Source: Streptomyces sp. NBC_01497 (GTDB lineage: Bacteria; Actinomycetota; Actinomycetes; Streptomycetales; Streptomycetaceae). Taken from it: a stretch of DNA of 64,000 nucleotides. Below the pieces are notes generated by a model. It was not told the DNA's origin. It saw nothing but the letters and a program-made list of their open reading frames with translations, and searched no databases. This document shows positions 1-7,676 of this stretch, piece by piece; position 1 is the first letter of the stretch, and every line of letters starts with the position of its first letter. The stretch covers positions 7,440,001-7,504,000 of the forward strand of contig NZ_CP109427.1 in NCBI RefSeq assembly GCF_036250695.1, given 5' to 3'. Position numbers and translations under genes: made by a program.

Positions 1-545
1 AGGATCCAGCCCCGCGACGCGCCCATCAGCTCGGCGGCCTCCACGTACTGTGCCTGCCGCAGGCCGAGCGCGGCGGCCCGGGTGACGCGGAAGTACAGCG
101 GGGCGAACAGGAGACCGAGGGCGAGCATCGCCTGGTGCACACCGTTGCCCAGCACCCCCACCACGGCGATGGCGAACACCGTGAACGGCATGATCATCAG
201 GGTGTCGGCGGTGCGCTGCGACACCCACGCGAAACTCCTGCCGAACCACACGGACGCGAGACCTGGCAGCACACCGAGCACCAGCGCGGATCCGACGGCC
301 TCCAGCGCGCCGACAATCGACGGGCCCGTGCCCGCGAGCACCCTGCTCAGCACGTCGCGGCCCAAGTAGTCGGTGCCCAGCAGGTGGTGGCCGCCGGGGC
401 CCTGGAGCAGGTCCTCGGGCCGCTGTCCCAGCGGATCGTGCGGGGCCAGTGCCCCGCCCGCGACGGCCACGACGGCGATCAGCAGGAGCACACCGAGCGC
501 CACTCGGGCGGACGGCCGGGTGAGTGTGCGGCGCAGTGTCCTCAT
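1..545 (-). CDS. ABC transporter permease, DppC/OppC type (3' end outside window)
   Basis: Second inner-membrane permease of a peptide/nickel-type ABC importer. The visible 181 residues start with a short basic tail and one strong hydrophobic segment (about residues 17-31). Then comes the typical linker APHDPLGQ and the motif HLLGTDYLGRDVLSR, which is diagnostic of DppC/OppC proteins. A run of hydrophobic segments follows and ends near the EAA loop (EAAELMGASRGWI). The start ATG overlaps the stop of the upstream permease gene (ATGA), so the two are probably translationally coupled. The C-terminus and any ATPase genes lie to the left of the window. The substrate cannot be read from the sequence; the neighbours suggest a sulfur-containing peptide or similar compound. 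Confidence 0.93.
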   Translation of the reverse strand, partial: MRTLRRTLTRPSARVALGVLLLIAVVAVAGGALAPHDPLGQRPEDLLQGPGGHHLLGTDYLGRDVLSRVLAGTGPSIVGALEAVGSALVLGVLPGLASVWFGRSFAWVSQRTADTLMIMPFTVFAIAVVGVLGNGVHQAMLALGLLFAPLYFRVTRAAALGLRQAQYVEAAELMGASRGWI

Positions 546-1591
546 GACGCGTCCCGCCGTTCCGGGCGCCGGCCCTGCCTGCTGCCGCCGCGTGCCGCCG
601 GGTTGAGGGCGGCGAGCGCCGCGTCGACCGCGAGGTTCGCGATCAGCACGACAGCGACCGTGACCAGGAGTGTGCCCTGGATGACCGGAATGTCGTGCTG
701 CTGGGCCGCCTGGAGGGAGAGCTGGGCGAGTCCCGGCAGGTTGAAGATCTTCTCGGTGACGACGGCGCCGCCGAGGATCACCGGGACGCTCATCCCGAGG
801 ACGGTCAGCGCCGGTCCGGCCGCGTTGCGCAGCACGTGTCCGAACAGCACGCGGCGTGCGGTGAATCCGCGCATCTCCGCCCCCGTGACGTAGTTCTCGC
901 GCAGCGCCCCGACGAGCGAGGTGCGCAACTGCCGGGCGATGGAGGCCGCCGCGTCGAGGCTGAGCGCGAAGGCGGGCAGCAGCGCGTACCGCAGCCATTC
1001 GCCGGCGCTCTGGTCGAGCGGCACGTACCCGCCGGTCGGCAGGGCACGGAACTGCACGGCGAACACCACGATCAGCACGATGCCGATGAGGAACGGCGGC
1101 AGGGTCGACAGCACGGAACACACCACCGTGACCGCCCGGTCGACGCGCCCGCCGCTGTGCAGCGCGGCCGTGATGCCCGCGCCGCCGCCGAGTACCACGG
1201 CGAACAGCAGCGCGAGCCCCGCGATCGAGAGGTCGACCGGCAGCGCCAGTCGCACACTGTCGGCGACCGGCACACTGGTGAACCAGGACGTGCCGAGGTT
1301 CCCCGTCAGCGCGTGCCCGAGCCAGTCGAGGAACTGACGGGGCAGCGGCTGGTCCAGGCCGAACTGGTGCTCCATCCTGGCGATGTCGGCCGGGGTCGCC
1401 GTGTCGCCGAGGACCGCGGCGGCCGGGTTCGCGCCGGACAGCGCGCCCAGGGCGAACGTGAGGACACTGGCCAGGACGAAGACCGTGCAGGTCGTGACCA
1501 GCACCCGGCCGGCGGAGCGCGGGGCACGGGCGAACCGGCCGCGCCATGCCGGGGCCCGGGGCGCCGGGGGCGCGAGCGGCTGAGCACTCAT
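542..1591 (-). CDS. ABC transporter permease, DppB/OppB type
   Basis: First inner-membrane permease of the same importer, 349 residues, close to the usual DppB length (about 310-340) with a longer basic N-terminus. Visible family marks are the N-terminal membrane segment (about 30-50), the stretch RQFLDWLGHALTGNLGTSW typical of DppB proteins, and a C-terminal EAA-type loop (YVTGAEMRGFTARRVLFGH) followed by GGAVVTEKIFNLPGL. Its start overlaps the stop of the binding-protein gene (ATGA) and its stop overlaps the start of the second permease, so the three genes form one tight operon read leftwards. Confidence 0.95.
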   Translation of the reverse strand: MSAQPLAPPAPRAPAWRGRFARAPRSAGRVLVTTCTVFVLASVLTFALGALSGANPAAAVLGDTATPADIARMEHQFGLDQPLPRQFLDWLGHALTGNLGTSWFTSVPVADSVRLALPVDLSIAGLALLFAVVLGGGAGITAALHSGGRVDRAVTVVCSVLSTLPPFLIGIVLIVVFAVQFRALPTGGYVPLDQSAGEWLRYALLPAFALSLDAAASIARQLRTSLVGALRENYVTGAEMRGFTARRVLFGHVLRNAAGPALTVLGMSVPVILGGAVVTEKIFNLPGLAQLSLQAAQQHDIPVIQGTLLVTVAVVLIANLAVDAALAALNPAARGGSRQGRRPERRDAS

Positions 1592-3162
1592 GCGACGGTC
1601 ACCCCCTCGAACCGCTGCACGACGGGGAACGGTGGAATGGGGGAGACCTGCGCGGTGCGGGCGAGGATGCGCGGCACGGTGTAGAGGAAGACGTTCGGCA
1701 TGGTGCGGACGGCGATGCCGGTGGCCTTGCGCAGTGCGGAGGGGTAGCCGGGTGAGTCGAGGGGTGTCCGGCTGACGGCGGCGATCGCCGCGTCCAGTTC
1801 ACCCGGGCTGCGGCGGGCCGGGTTCATCAGCCCCTGCCTCCCGAAGAGGACCTGGAACGCCTGGGTCGCGGACTCCCGTCCCGCGAACTGGTCCACGTAG
1901 AGGGACTTGCTGCGCTGCACGTAGACGAGTTCGGTGGCGCGGGCCGTCGGGACCGTCTCGATGGACGCCTTGATGCCGACCTTCGCGAGCTGTGCCTGGA
2001 TGACCTCGGGCACGCCCTCCGCGTTCTGTGCGGACAGGGTCAGGGCGATCTCCCGGCCCGCCCCGGCGGACTCCACCAACTGCCGTGCCTTTGCCGGGTC
2101 GTAGGGGAACAGCCGCTCCAGGGCCGGATCGTGCCCGACATAGCCGGCGGGGAAGGGCTGCCGGGTGGTGCGTCCGTGACCGAAGGCCGCTGTCTTCAGC
2201 AACTCATTCCGGTCCAGGGCGTACTTCAGTGCCTGCGCCACCTGGGGATGGGTGAAGGGCGACCTGTCGAGGTTCACGTCGAGGACCGCGACCACCATGG
2301 AGTCGATGACCTGCACCTTGAGCCCGGCCGCCGTCGCCGCCTCGACCTGGCTGCCCGGGATCTGCGCGAGGTTGTACTGGCCCGAGGTCAACGCGGCCAC
2401 CACGGTGGAGGGTTCGGGGAGCGGATACACCTCGACGTCGCGGATCCTGATGCTGCGGGCATCCCAGTAGCGGGGGTTGCGGCGCAGCACCGCCTTCGAG
2501 TTCTGGACGTACGACCGCAGGGTGTACGGCCCCGCCCCGTCGGGCCGGGTGGCGAGCGACCCCGCGTCCTCGCCGAACGCGTGCGGGTTCACGACCATGC
2601 CGGTCTTGCCCGCGAGCAGGGCCGGTATCTGGTAGTCGGGCGCGGCCAGTTCCAGGCGCACCGTGCGCGAATCCAGCGCGATGACGTCCTTCACACCCAC
2701 GAGCTGGGAGGCGATCAGCGACTTCTCGTCGTCGCGGCCCCGTTCGAGGCTCTTCTTCACGGCATCGGCGTCCAGTACACCTCCGTCGCCGAAGCGGAGC
2801 CCGGGCCGCAGGGTGAACGTCACGGCGGTGCCGTCCTCGTCGTACCGCCAGGACGACGCGAGCGCGGGCACGGGGGCGCCGTGCTGGTCGAGCTTGGTCA
2901 GGGCGGCGTACACGAGCGACAGCGCGTGGACGTCCCAGCCCGCGGACGAGGTCACCGGGTCCCATGAACTGGGCAGCGCCCAGCCCCATTTGAGGGTGGA
3001 GGCGGCGTTTCCCAGCGCGGTCGTCGCCTGCCCGCCGCACGCCGTCAGGGCGAGCCCCGCGCCGGCGCCGAGGGAGAGGCCGAGGAAGGACCGGCGGCGG
3101 AGGGCGGCCGGGCGTGGCCCCGCGCGGCCCGTGAGCGTGGGTGGGACGGGGAGTGTGGACAT
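1588..3162 (-). CDS. ABC transporter substrate-binding lipoprotein, SBP family 5 (peptide/nickel type)
   Basis: Extracellular binding protein of the importer, 524 residues. It starts at ATG 3162, preceded by the purine-rich GAGAAAGG; the reading frame is open further upstream but without a better ribosome site. The N-terminus has basic residues (ALRRRSFLGLS), a hydrophobic core and the lipobox LTAC followed by GGQ, so it should be a lipoprotein. The body has the SBP_bac_5 signatures (YDEDGTAVTFTLRPGLRFGDG, then DADAVKKSLER, later GAGPYTLRSY). It lies about 475 bases downstream of a small leader peptide on the same strand. Because an Rrf2 gene, an SsuD-type gene and two sulfur-type leader peptides surround it, uptake of a sulfur compound is my inference. 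Confidence 0.93.
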   Translation of the reverse strand: MSTLPVPPTLTGRAGPRPAALRRRSFLGLSLGAGAGLALTACGGQATTALGNAASTLKWGWALPSSWDPVTSSAGWDVHALSLVYAALTKLDQHGAPVPALASSWRYDEDGTAVTFTLRPGLRFGDGGVLDADAVKKSLERGRDDEKSLIASQLVGVKDVIALDSRTVRLELAAPDYQIPALLAGKTGMVVNPHAFGEDAGSLATRPDGAGPYTLRSYVQNSKAVLRRNPRYWDARSIRIRDVEVYPLPEPSTVVAALTSGQYNLAQIPGSQVEAATAAGLKVQVIDSMVVAVLDVNLDRSPFTHPQVAQALKYALDRNELLKTAAFGHGRTTRQPFPAGYVGHDPALERLFPYDPAKARQLVESAGAGREIALTLSAQNAEGVPEVIQAQLAKVGIKASIETVPTARATELVYVQRSKSLYVDQFAGRESATQAFQVLFGRQGLMNPARRSPGELDAAIAAVSRTPLDSPGYPSALRKATGIAVRTMPNVFLYTVPRILARTAQVSPIPPFPVVQRFEGVTVA

Positions 3163-3637
3163 GGATGCGCCACCTTTCTCGGCCTTGCCTGAGAGGGGGA
3201 GGTACGCGGCCGCGGGGCCCGGCCCGATGGCGCAGTGACGGGAGGGCCGGGGCAAGGACGCGGTGGTACGGGGAGGGGAGCCACCCGCCACGACGTCGGG
3301 GCAGGGGTGGCGCGGTGACCGGCGGTGCGAAGGCGCCGGCGTTCGCAACGGCACGGGTCAGGGGTGTGCCGGACGGCGAGACGCCGGACGACGGGCGATG
3401 AGAAGCCCGGACGGACGGCGAAGCGCCCTGCCCGGTGGGCGTGGGGGAGCCGGTGACGCCGCTGAGGGCCGGGTGTTCAGGAGTGTGCGGGCGGCGGAGC
3501 GCTGAAGGGGCCGGCGGCCGGCCCGTCCGGGTGGCCGACGGGAACGGACCTACCCGAAGGGCGGGTTCCCGGGGCCCCGTCGCACGGCGGCGGCACGGGG
3601 CGCCACCGGCCGAGAGGGGCCGGCGGACGCGGTCGCG
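3163..3637 (-). other. Long untranslated stretch between leader peptide and binding-protein gene
   Basis: About 475 bases with no credible gene on either strand. If the leader peptide and the binding-protein gene are on one transcript, this would be an unusually long leader RNA with room for an attenuator. I see GC-rich stem-forming stretches but no riboswitch class I can name with confidence. Confidence 0.5.
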
Positions 3638-3721
3638 TCAGCGACAGAGGGCGCTGGAGGTGCGCAGGAAGTCCACGTAGCGGCAGACCACACCGGGGTG
3701 CATCGCATGCATGGCAGTCAT
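3638..3721 (-). CDS. Sulfur-type leader peptide (27 aa)
   Basis: A 27-residue reading frame, MTAMHAMHPGVV then CRYVDFLRTSSALCR, ending at TGA 3638-3640. The C-terminal pattern R-x-V-D-x-L-R-x-S-S-A-L-C-R is the hallmark of the small leader peptides found in Streptomyces and relatives in front of sulfonate, sulfate and cysteine genes, where scarce cysteinyl-tRNA is thought to stall the ribosome at the terminal Cys codons and relieve attenuation. Two Cys codons sit at positions 13 and 26. A second in-frame ATG at 3712 may be the true start: the candidate -10 GAGGAT lies 7 bases before it, which would make a leaderless 24-residue peptide. It precedes the ABC importer operon on the same strand. 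Confidence 0.82.
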   Translation of the reverse strand: MTAMHAMHPGVVCRYVDFLRTSSALCR

Positions 3722-3725
3722 CCTC

Positions 3726-3772
3726 GCCCCACCCCGGGGAGCTGTCAATGGACACCTGTAGGTGTCTCATTC
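3726..3772 (-). promoter_or_regulatory. Promoter with palindromic operator before the leader peptide
   Basis: The palindrome GACACCT-GT-AGGTGTC at 3751-3766 lies inside a wider 26-bp element (3747-3772) that begins AATGGACAC and ends CATTC. On the minus strand it abuts TTGACA (complement of 3743-3748), which is 17 bases from GAGGAT and forms a reasonable sigma-HrdB promoter. A closely similar element lies at 5255-5280 beside the Rrf2 gene, so this is a candidate Rrf2 operator. Confidence 0.6.
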
Positions 3773-3781
3773 ACCGAGACC

Positions 3782-4795
3782 TCATCGACCTGCGCTTCTT
3801 GCCGCGGTTTCGGCGGGATGCAGCCACAGCGGGCCGCCCGCTGTGCGGATGCGCACGGCGTCGCGCGGCGGCGCCTGCTCCCGTGTGAGCAGCGCGAGTT
3901 CGGGCCCCGAGAGGCTGCGCCAGCGCTCCAGGGCGGCGCTCGCGGACGGCCTCGCGGCACGCTGTGCCGACGAGCCCGCCGCGCGTCCCGCCGCCGCGAG
4001 GAACGCGTCGAAGCTCTGCCAGCCCGGCGCGCACACCCGCCCGCCCGGCCCCTCGAACAGCAGCGTCGGCAGCGCGTAACGACGCCCGCGTGCCAGCTCC
4101 TTGGCGCCGCCCGGATGCGGACCGTCGCCGTCCAGGCCGACCACCTCGGCGATCGGCCTGCGCGCCTGCGCGCGGTCCGCGGCCACCGCCGCCCGGGTCG
4201 CGGCGGACGCCGCCTCGTCCATCAACCGCCCCACGTCCAGCCCCGGTACGCCGGTCACGGCCCAGCGGATGCCGTCCGCCGTGTCGGCCGGGGTGCCATG
4301 CACGAACGTCGACTCGCGCAGCCGCCGCAGCACCCGCTCGCCGACCTCGCGGCCCTGCGTCTCGGCTGCCTTCGCCGCCGCCGAGGCGGGCCAGCTGCTG
4401 CGCGTGAGCCAGCGCAGCGCCTCGGGGTACGGCGCCCCGGTGTGCGCGGCGACCTCACGGATGAAGCCGTCGTACCAGCGGGCCTCGGCCGACGGGTCGG
4501 GCGCCTCGTCGTCGTCCTCGTCGAAGAGGATCCCGAAGACGCGGCGCCAGCGCCAGAGTGGTCCGAGCGTGTGCCCCAGCAGCCGCAGCGCGGGCTCCGA
4601 CCCCCACGCCCAGGGGCACGCCGGGTCGGTGAACTCGGTGACGGTGAGCGCGAGTTCGGCTCCTGTCGCCGGTTGCCGCACCGGCGCGGGGTCCGCGAAG
4701 GGCCGCGGGTCGGGCCGTCGTGGCTCCGTCGCCCGGGCGGCGAGTGGGCTCGTCCTGCCCGGCGTACGTGCGGCCGCGGCGCCGGGAGCCGTCAT
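3782..4795 (-). CDS. DsbA/thioredoxin-fold family protein with CPWA motif
   Basis: A 337-residue cytoplasmic protein. The start (ATG 4795) overlaps the stop of the Rrf2 gene (ATGA), so the two are coupled. After about 45 Pro/Ala-rich residues comes FTDPACPWAWGSEPALR, the active-site position of the DsbA/FrnE and 2-hydroxychromene-2-carboxylate isomerase branch of the thioredoxin fold. Later come the family's helical insert and a cis-Pro segment ALPTLLFEG. The second cysteine of the CxxC motif is replaced by Ala (CPWA), so ordinary disulfide exchange through two cysteines is not possible; a monothiol reaction or conjugation role is more likely. It has no signal peptide. Its location suggests a role in thiol or sulfur handling, by inference. 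Confidence 0.8.
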   Translation of the reverse strand: MTAPGAAAARTPGRTSPLAARATEPRRPDPRPFADPAPVRQPATGAELALTVTEFTDPACPWAWGSEPALRLLGHTLGPLWRWRRVFGILFDEDDDEAPDPSAEARWYDGFIREVAAHTGAPYPEALRWLTRSSWPASAAAKAAETQGREVGERVLRRLRESTFVHGTPADTADGIRWAVTGVPGLDVGRLMDEAASAATRAAVAADRAQARRPIAEVVGLDGDGPHPGGAKELARGRRYALPTLLFEGPGGRVCAPGWQSFDAFLAAAGRAAGSSAQRAARPSASAALERWRSLSGPELALLTREQAPPRDAVRIRTAGGPLWLHPAETAARSAGR

Positions 4796-5202
4796 GCCCG
4801 CACCGCGGAGAGCGTGAGGTCGGCGATCGTGGTCGACGCCAGTACGCCGAGCGCCGCGTCCGCCGCCGCGCGCCACACGTCGGGCAGCGCGCCGGCCGCT
4901 CCGGGGTAGGAGAGCCCGGCGAGCGGGGCGCCCCGAAGGGTGAAGAACTCCCCGTCCACGGCCGTCATCACGTCCGCGACGGAGATCGCCGCCGCGTCCC
5001 TGCCGAGCCAGTACCCGCCCTCGCAGCCGCGCTGGCTGCGCACCAGCCCCGCCTGCCGCAGGTCGCGGAAGACCGACTTGAGGAACCGGAACGGAATGCC
5101 CTGCGCCGACGCCACGCTCTCGCAGTTGAGCGGTCGCGCGGCGTCGGCCGCCAGCTCGACGAGCGCCCGCACGGCGTAGTCGGTCCTGGCCGAAATCTGC
5201 AT
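4792..5202 (-). CDS. Rrf2-family transcriptional regulator
   Basis: A 136-residue regulator starting MQISARTDYAVRALVELA, the standard opening of Rrf2 proteins (IscR, CymR, NsrR, RsrR). The winged helix covers about residues 1-65 and includes IPFRFLKSVFRDLRQAGLVRSQRGCEGGYWLGRD. Only two Cys occur (27 and 60) and neither matches the spaced Cys triad that binds an iron-sulfur cluster in IscR or NsrR, so it is probably cluster-free, as in CymR, the cysteine-metabolism regulator of Firmicutes. A start at 5202 fits the family and follows GGAGAGGCCCTCCC. It is divergent from the cupin gene across a shared palindrome and coupled to the DsbA-like gene. Control of the surrounding sulfur genes is my inference. 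Confidence 0.9.
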   Translation of the reverse strand: MQISARTDYAVRALVELAADAARPLNCESVASAQGIPFRFLKSVFRDLRQAGLVRSQRGCEGGYWLGRDAAAISVADVMTAVDGEFFTLRGAPLAGLSYPGAAGALPDVWRAAADAALGVLASTTIADLTLSAVRA

Positions 5203-5254
5203 GGGAGGGCCTCTCCTCGGGGTCGCCCGGGGCCCGGGCCGACCGTCCCGGCGT

Positions 5255-5297
5255 GAATGGACACATCTTGACATCCATTCGCCCCGCTCTCTACGGT
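5255..5297 (+). promoter_or_regulatory. Divergent operator/promoter between Rrf2 gene and cupin gene
   Basis: Inverted repeat GAATGGA-N12-TCCATTC at 5255-5280. The plus-strand -35 TTGACA (5268-5273) lies inside it, followed after 18 bases by -10 TACGGT (5292-5297), which would drive the cupin gene. The first half, AATGGACAC, and the last bases, CATTC, are shared with the element at 3747-3772. The overlap with the -35 suggests repression of the cupin gene when the site is occupied. Confidence 0.65.
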
Positions 5298-5345
5298 CGC
5301 ACCGGGCCCGCAGCCCGCCGCACCCCGCCGAGCAGGGATGAACCC

Positions 5346-5897
5346 ATGGCTTCGCAGACCTCTTCGTCCGACGCAGCAGCCGGGCCCGGGGCCCGCCCAG
5401 GACGCGACGCGTTCCACCCGGACCTCCCGGGACCGGACCACGCCACCGCGCCGCTGCGCACCCGCCTGCACCACGTACGTGCCGACGCGCTCGACGCCGA
5501 CACCGCGCAGAGCGGTGGCATGCGGCGCTTCGCCGCGATCAGCGGACGCACCGTCGGCTCCGAACGCATCTGGATGGGCCAGACGCACGTCGCACCCGGC
5601 ACCGCCTCCTCCGACCACCACCACGGCGCGTCCGAGACCGCCATCCATGTTGTCTCGGGCCACCCCGAGTTCGTCTTCCTGGACGGCACGGGCCCGGAGC
5701 CCGAGGAGATCAGGATCCGCACCTCGCCCGGCGACTACGTCTTCGTGCCCCCGTACGTGCCGCACCGCGAGGAGAACCCCAGCCGTGACGAGGAGGCCGT
5801 GGTGGTGATCGCCCGCAGTACCCAGGAGGCCGTCGTGGTGAACCTGCCCGGGCTCCACGTGCTGCGTGAGCGGACGGAAGAGGAGCGGGACGCGTGA
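5346..5897 (+). CDS. Cupin-domain protein
   Basis: A 183-residue protein with one conserved beta-barrel cupin fold. The metal-binding motif 1 is visible as SDHHHGASETAIHVVSGHP and motif 2 as GDYVFVPPYVPHREEN; together they supply three His and one Glu/His for a divalent metal. The N-terminal 40 residues are low-complexity. The start at ATG 5346 follows AGCAGGGA at good spacing. Small cupins of this type include metal-dependent dioxygenases and sensors; the reaction here cannot be deduced. It is transcribed away from Rrf2 from the shared operator, and the next gene downstream is a sulfonate monooxygenase with its own leader peptide, so a sulfur-related role is likely but unproven. Confidence 0.85.
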   Translation: MASQTSSSDAAAGPGARPGRDAFHPDLPGPDHATAPLRTRLHHVRADALDADTAQSGGMRRFAAISGRTVGSERIWMGQTHVAPGTASSDHHHGASETAIHVVSGHPEFVFLDGTGPEPEEIRIRTSPGDYVFVPPYVPHREENPSRDEEAVVVIARSTQEAVVVNLPGLHVLRERTEEERDA

Positions 5898-5974
5898 GTC
5901 AACAGGCTTGGCAAAGTGCTCCGTTGGCCCCCGGCGGCCCGGTCGCCTGCGTCCCTGCCCTGCCACGTTCCGCG

Positions 5975-6043
5975 ATGCTCACCCGGCGCGGCCACATCGA
6001 CCTGCTGCGTGTCGCGTCCGCCGCGTGTCGTCCCGCGCGCTGA
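5975..6043 (+). CDS. Sulfur-type leader peptide (22 aa) upstream of ssuD
   Basis: A 22-residue reading frame MLTRRGHIDLLRVASAACR-PAR. The pattern R-R-x-H-x-D-L-x-R-x-x-S-A-x-C-R matches the class of leader peptides placed before sulfonate and cysteine genes in Streptomyces. It sits 77 bases after the cupin gene and about 200 bases before the SsuD start. That gap contains several GC-rich stems that could be an attenuator. The ribosome site before ATG 5975 is weak, which is common for these peptides. Confidence 0.8.
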   Translation: MLTRRGHIDLLRVASAACRPAR

Positions 6044-6246
6044 CGCCGAAGCACCACCGCGCACCCCAGCCCCCCGCGCCCGGGCACCCCGACTCCCGGC
6101 CCGCCTCCCGGGCGGCCCGCCGTGCGGCCCCGCGGTGTGTTCGCGGGCGCGGCCGCCGGACCTGCCGGGGCCGGTCCGCGCCCTGACACACCGCCCCGCG
6201 CCGCTCGTCGGCCTGCTCTCCCGTCGTACCGACGAAAGGCACTGCG

Positions 6247-7407
6247 ATGAGCCTGCACCTGCACTGGTTCCTGCCCACCGGCGGTGACGGCCGCACCCTC
6301 GTGGACCGGCACGCGTACGCCGGAGCCGCGGGGCCGGGCGGCCCCGTCCCGGTCCCGGGCATCCGGCCGCCCGACATCGAATATCTGGCGCAGATCGCCA
6401 AGGCCGCCGAACGCCTGGGCTTCGAGGGCGTCCTCACCCCGACCGGCACCTGGTGCGAGGACGCGTGGCTCACCACGATCGCGCTGTCCCAGCAGACCGA
6501 ACGGCTCAAGTTCCTGGTGGCGTTCCGGCCCGGTGTGATCTCGCCGGTGCTCGCCGCGCAGATGGCGGCGACGTATCAGCGCGTCACCCGCGGCAGGCTC
6601 CTGCTAAACGTCGTCACCGGCGGTGACAGCACCGAGCAGCGCCGGTTCGGGGACCACGCGGACCACGACAGCCGCTACGCCCGCACCGACGAGTTCCTCA
6701 CGGTGGTACGCGGAGTGTGGTCCGGCGCGCCCTTCGACTTCGACGGCGAGCACTACCAGGTGGCGGGCGGTCTCACCGCGCAGCCGCCCGACCCGCTTCC
6801 CGAGGTCTTCTTCGGCGGCTCGTCCAAGGCGGCGGGTCCGGTCGCCGCGCGTCACGCCGATGTGTACCTGACCTGGGGCGAACCACCCGGGCAGGTGGCC
6901 CGGAAGATCGAGTGGATCCGGGAGCTTGCCGCGCGGCAGGGACGTACGGTCCGGTTCGGCGTCAGGCTGCACACCATCACGCGCGATCGTGCGGCGGACG
7001 CGTGGGCGGCGGCCGGCCGGCTGCTCGACGACCTCGACCGGGACACCGTCGCCGCGGCCCAGGAGGCCCTGGGGCGCAGCGAGTCGGTGGGCCAGCGGCG
7101 GATGCTCGCCCTGCACGGCGGTTCCAAGGACAGCCTGGAGATCTCGCCGAACCTGTGGGCGGGAGTGGGACTCGTCAGGGGAGGCGCCGGCACCGCGCTG
7201 GTCGGCGCCCACGCGGAGGTGGCCGACCGGATCGAGGAGTACCACCGGCTCGGTATCGAGCACTTCATCTTCTCCGGCTATCCGCACCTGGAGGAGGCGT
7301 ACTGGTTCGGCGAGGGAGTGATCCCGGAACTCGCCGCCAGGGGCCTGCTGCCGGACGGCGGGACCGCGCCGGTGGCGGCTCCGATCCTGCTCGCGCGGGG
7401 CCGCTGA
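6247..7407 (+). CDS. ssuD: FMNH2-dependent alkanesulfonate monooxygenase
   Basis: A 386-residue flavin monooxygenase of the bacterial luciferase (LLM) superfamily that releases sulfite from alkanesulfonates in the cytoplasm using reduced FMN. Features of SsuD are the opening HLHWFLPTGGDGRTL, the conserved Cys in PTGTWCEDAW (about residue 80), FRPG, LLLNVVTGGD, the phosphate/flavin loop HADHDSRYARTDEFL and FGGSSKAAGPVAARHADVYLTWGEP. The length matches the E. coli enzyme (381). A GAAAGG ribosome site lies 7-8 bases before ATG 6247. A sulfur-type leader peptide precedes it. No flavin reductase gene is visible nearby. The substrate range, including possible action on methanesulfonate or sulfones, cannot be told. 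Confidence 0.93.
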   Translation: MSLHLHWFLPTGGDGRTLVDRHAYAGAAGPGGPVPVPGIRPPDIEYLAQIAKAAERLGFEGVLTPTGTWCEDAWLTTIALSQQTERLKFLVAFRPGVISPVLAAQMAATYQRVTRGRLLLNVVTGGDSTEQRRFGDHADHDSRYARTDEFLTVVRGVWSGAPFDFDGEHYQVAGGLTAQPPDPLPEVFFGGSSKAAGPVAARHADVYLTWGEPPGQVARKIEWIRELAARQGRTVRFGVRLHTITRDRAADAWAAAGRLLDDLDRDTVAAAQEALGRSESVGQRRMLALHGGSKDSLEISPNLWAGVGLVRGGAGTALVGAHAEVADRIEEYHRLGIEHFIFSGYPHLEEAYWFGEGVIPELAARGLLPDGGTAPVAAPILLARGR

Positions 7408-7416
7408 GCGAGGTTC

Positions 7417-7448
7417 GGCGGGGCCGGCGGGCCCCCGCCGGCCCCGCC
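7417..7448 (+). terminator. Strong hairpin after ssuD
   Basis: Perfect inverted repeat of GGCGGGGCCGGCGGG (7417-7431) with its complement at 7434-7448, directly after the ssuD stop. It has the form of a Streptomyces GC-rich terminator without a long U-tract. Confidence 0.8.
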
Positions 7449-7466
7449 CGGCTACCTTTGCTCCTA

Positions 7467-7494
7467 TTGACGCGAGCACGTCATTCTGTAGGGT
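7467..7494 (+). promoter_or_regulatory. Promoter of the LPMO gene
   Basis: -35 TTGACG (7467-7472) and -10 TAGGGT (7489-7494) with 16 bases between. It would give an mRNA leader of about 175 C-rich bases before the LPMO start at 7677. Confidence 0.6.
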
Positions 7495-7676
7495 CGGGGC
7501 CAGGGCGGTGCCGCTGTTCCCCGCACCCCGGCAGGGGAGCGAAAGGGCGGCTCCGCACCGCCGCCCTTCGCACAGCCAAGTCCCCACACTCGACCAGAGG
7601 CGCGCACCGCCGTCCGCGCGGCGACTCCCCACGGTCCGCGAGCAACCGGGGTGCGTGCCAGGTGAAGGAGTTCGCG

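Noticed and set aside
3165..3290. Riboswitch-like pieces (CTCTCAGGCAAGG, GGCCCGATG) upstream of the binding-protein gene
   Set aside because: They recall glycine and SAM riboswitch fragments, but the conserved helices and the remaining consensus are missing on either strand.
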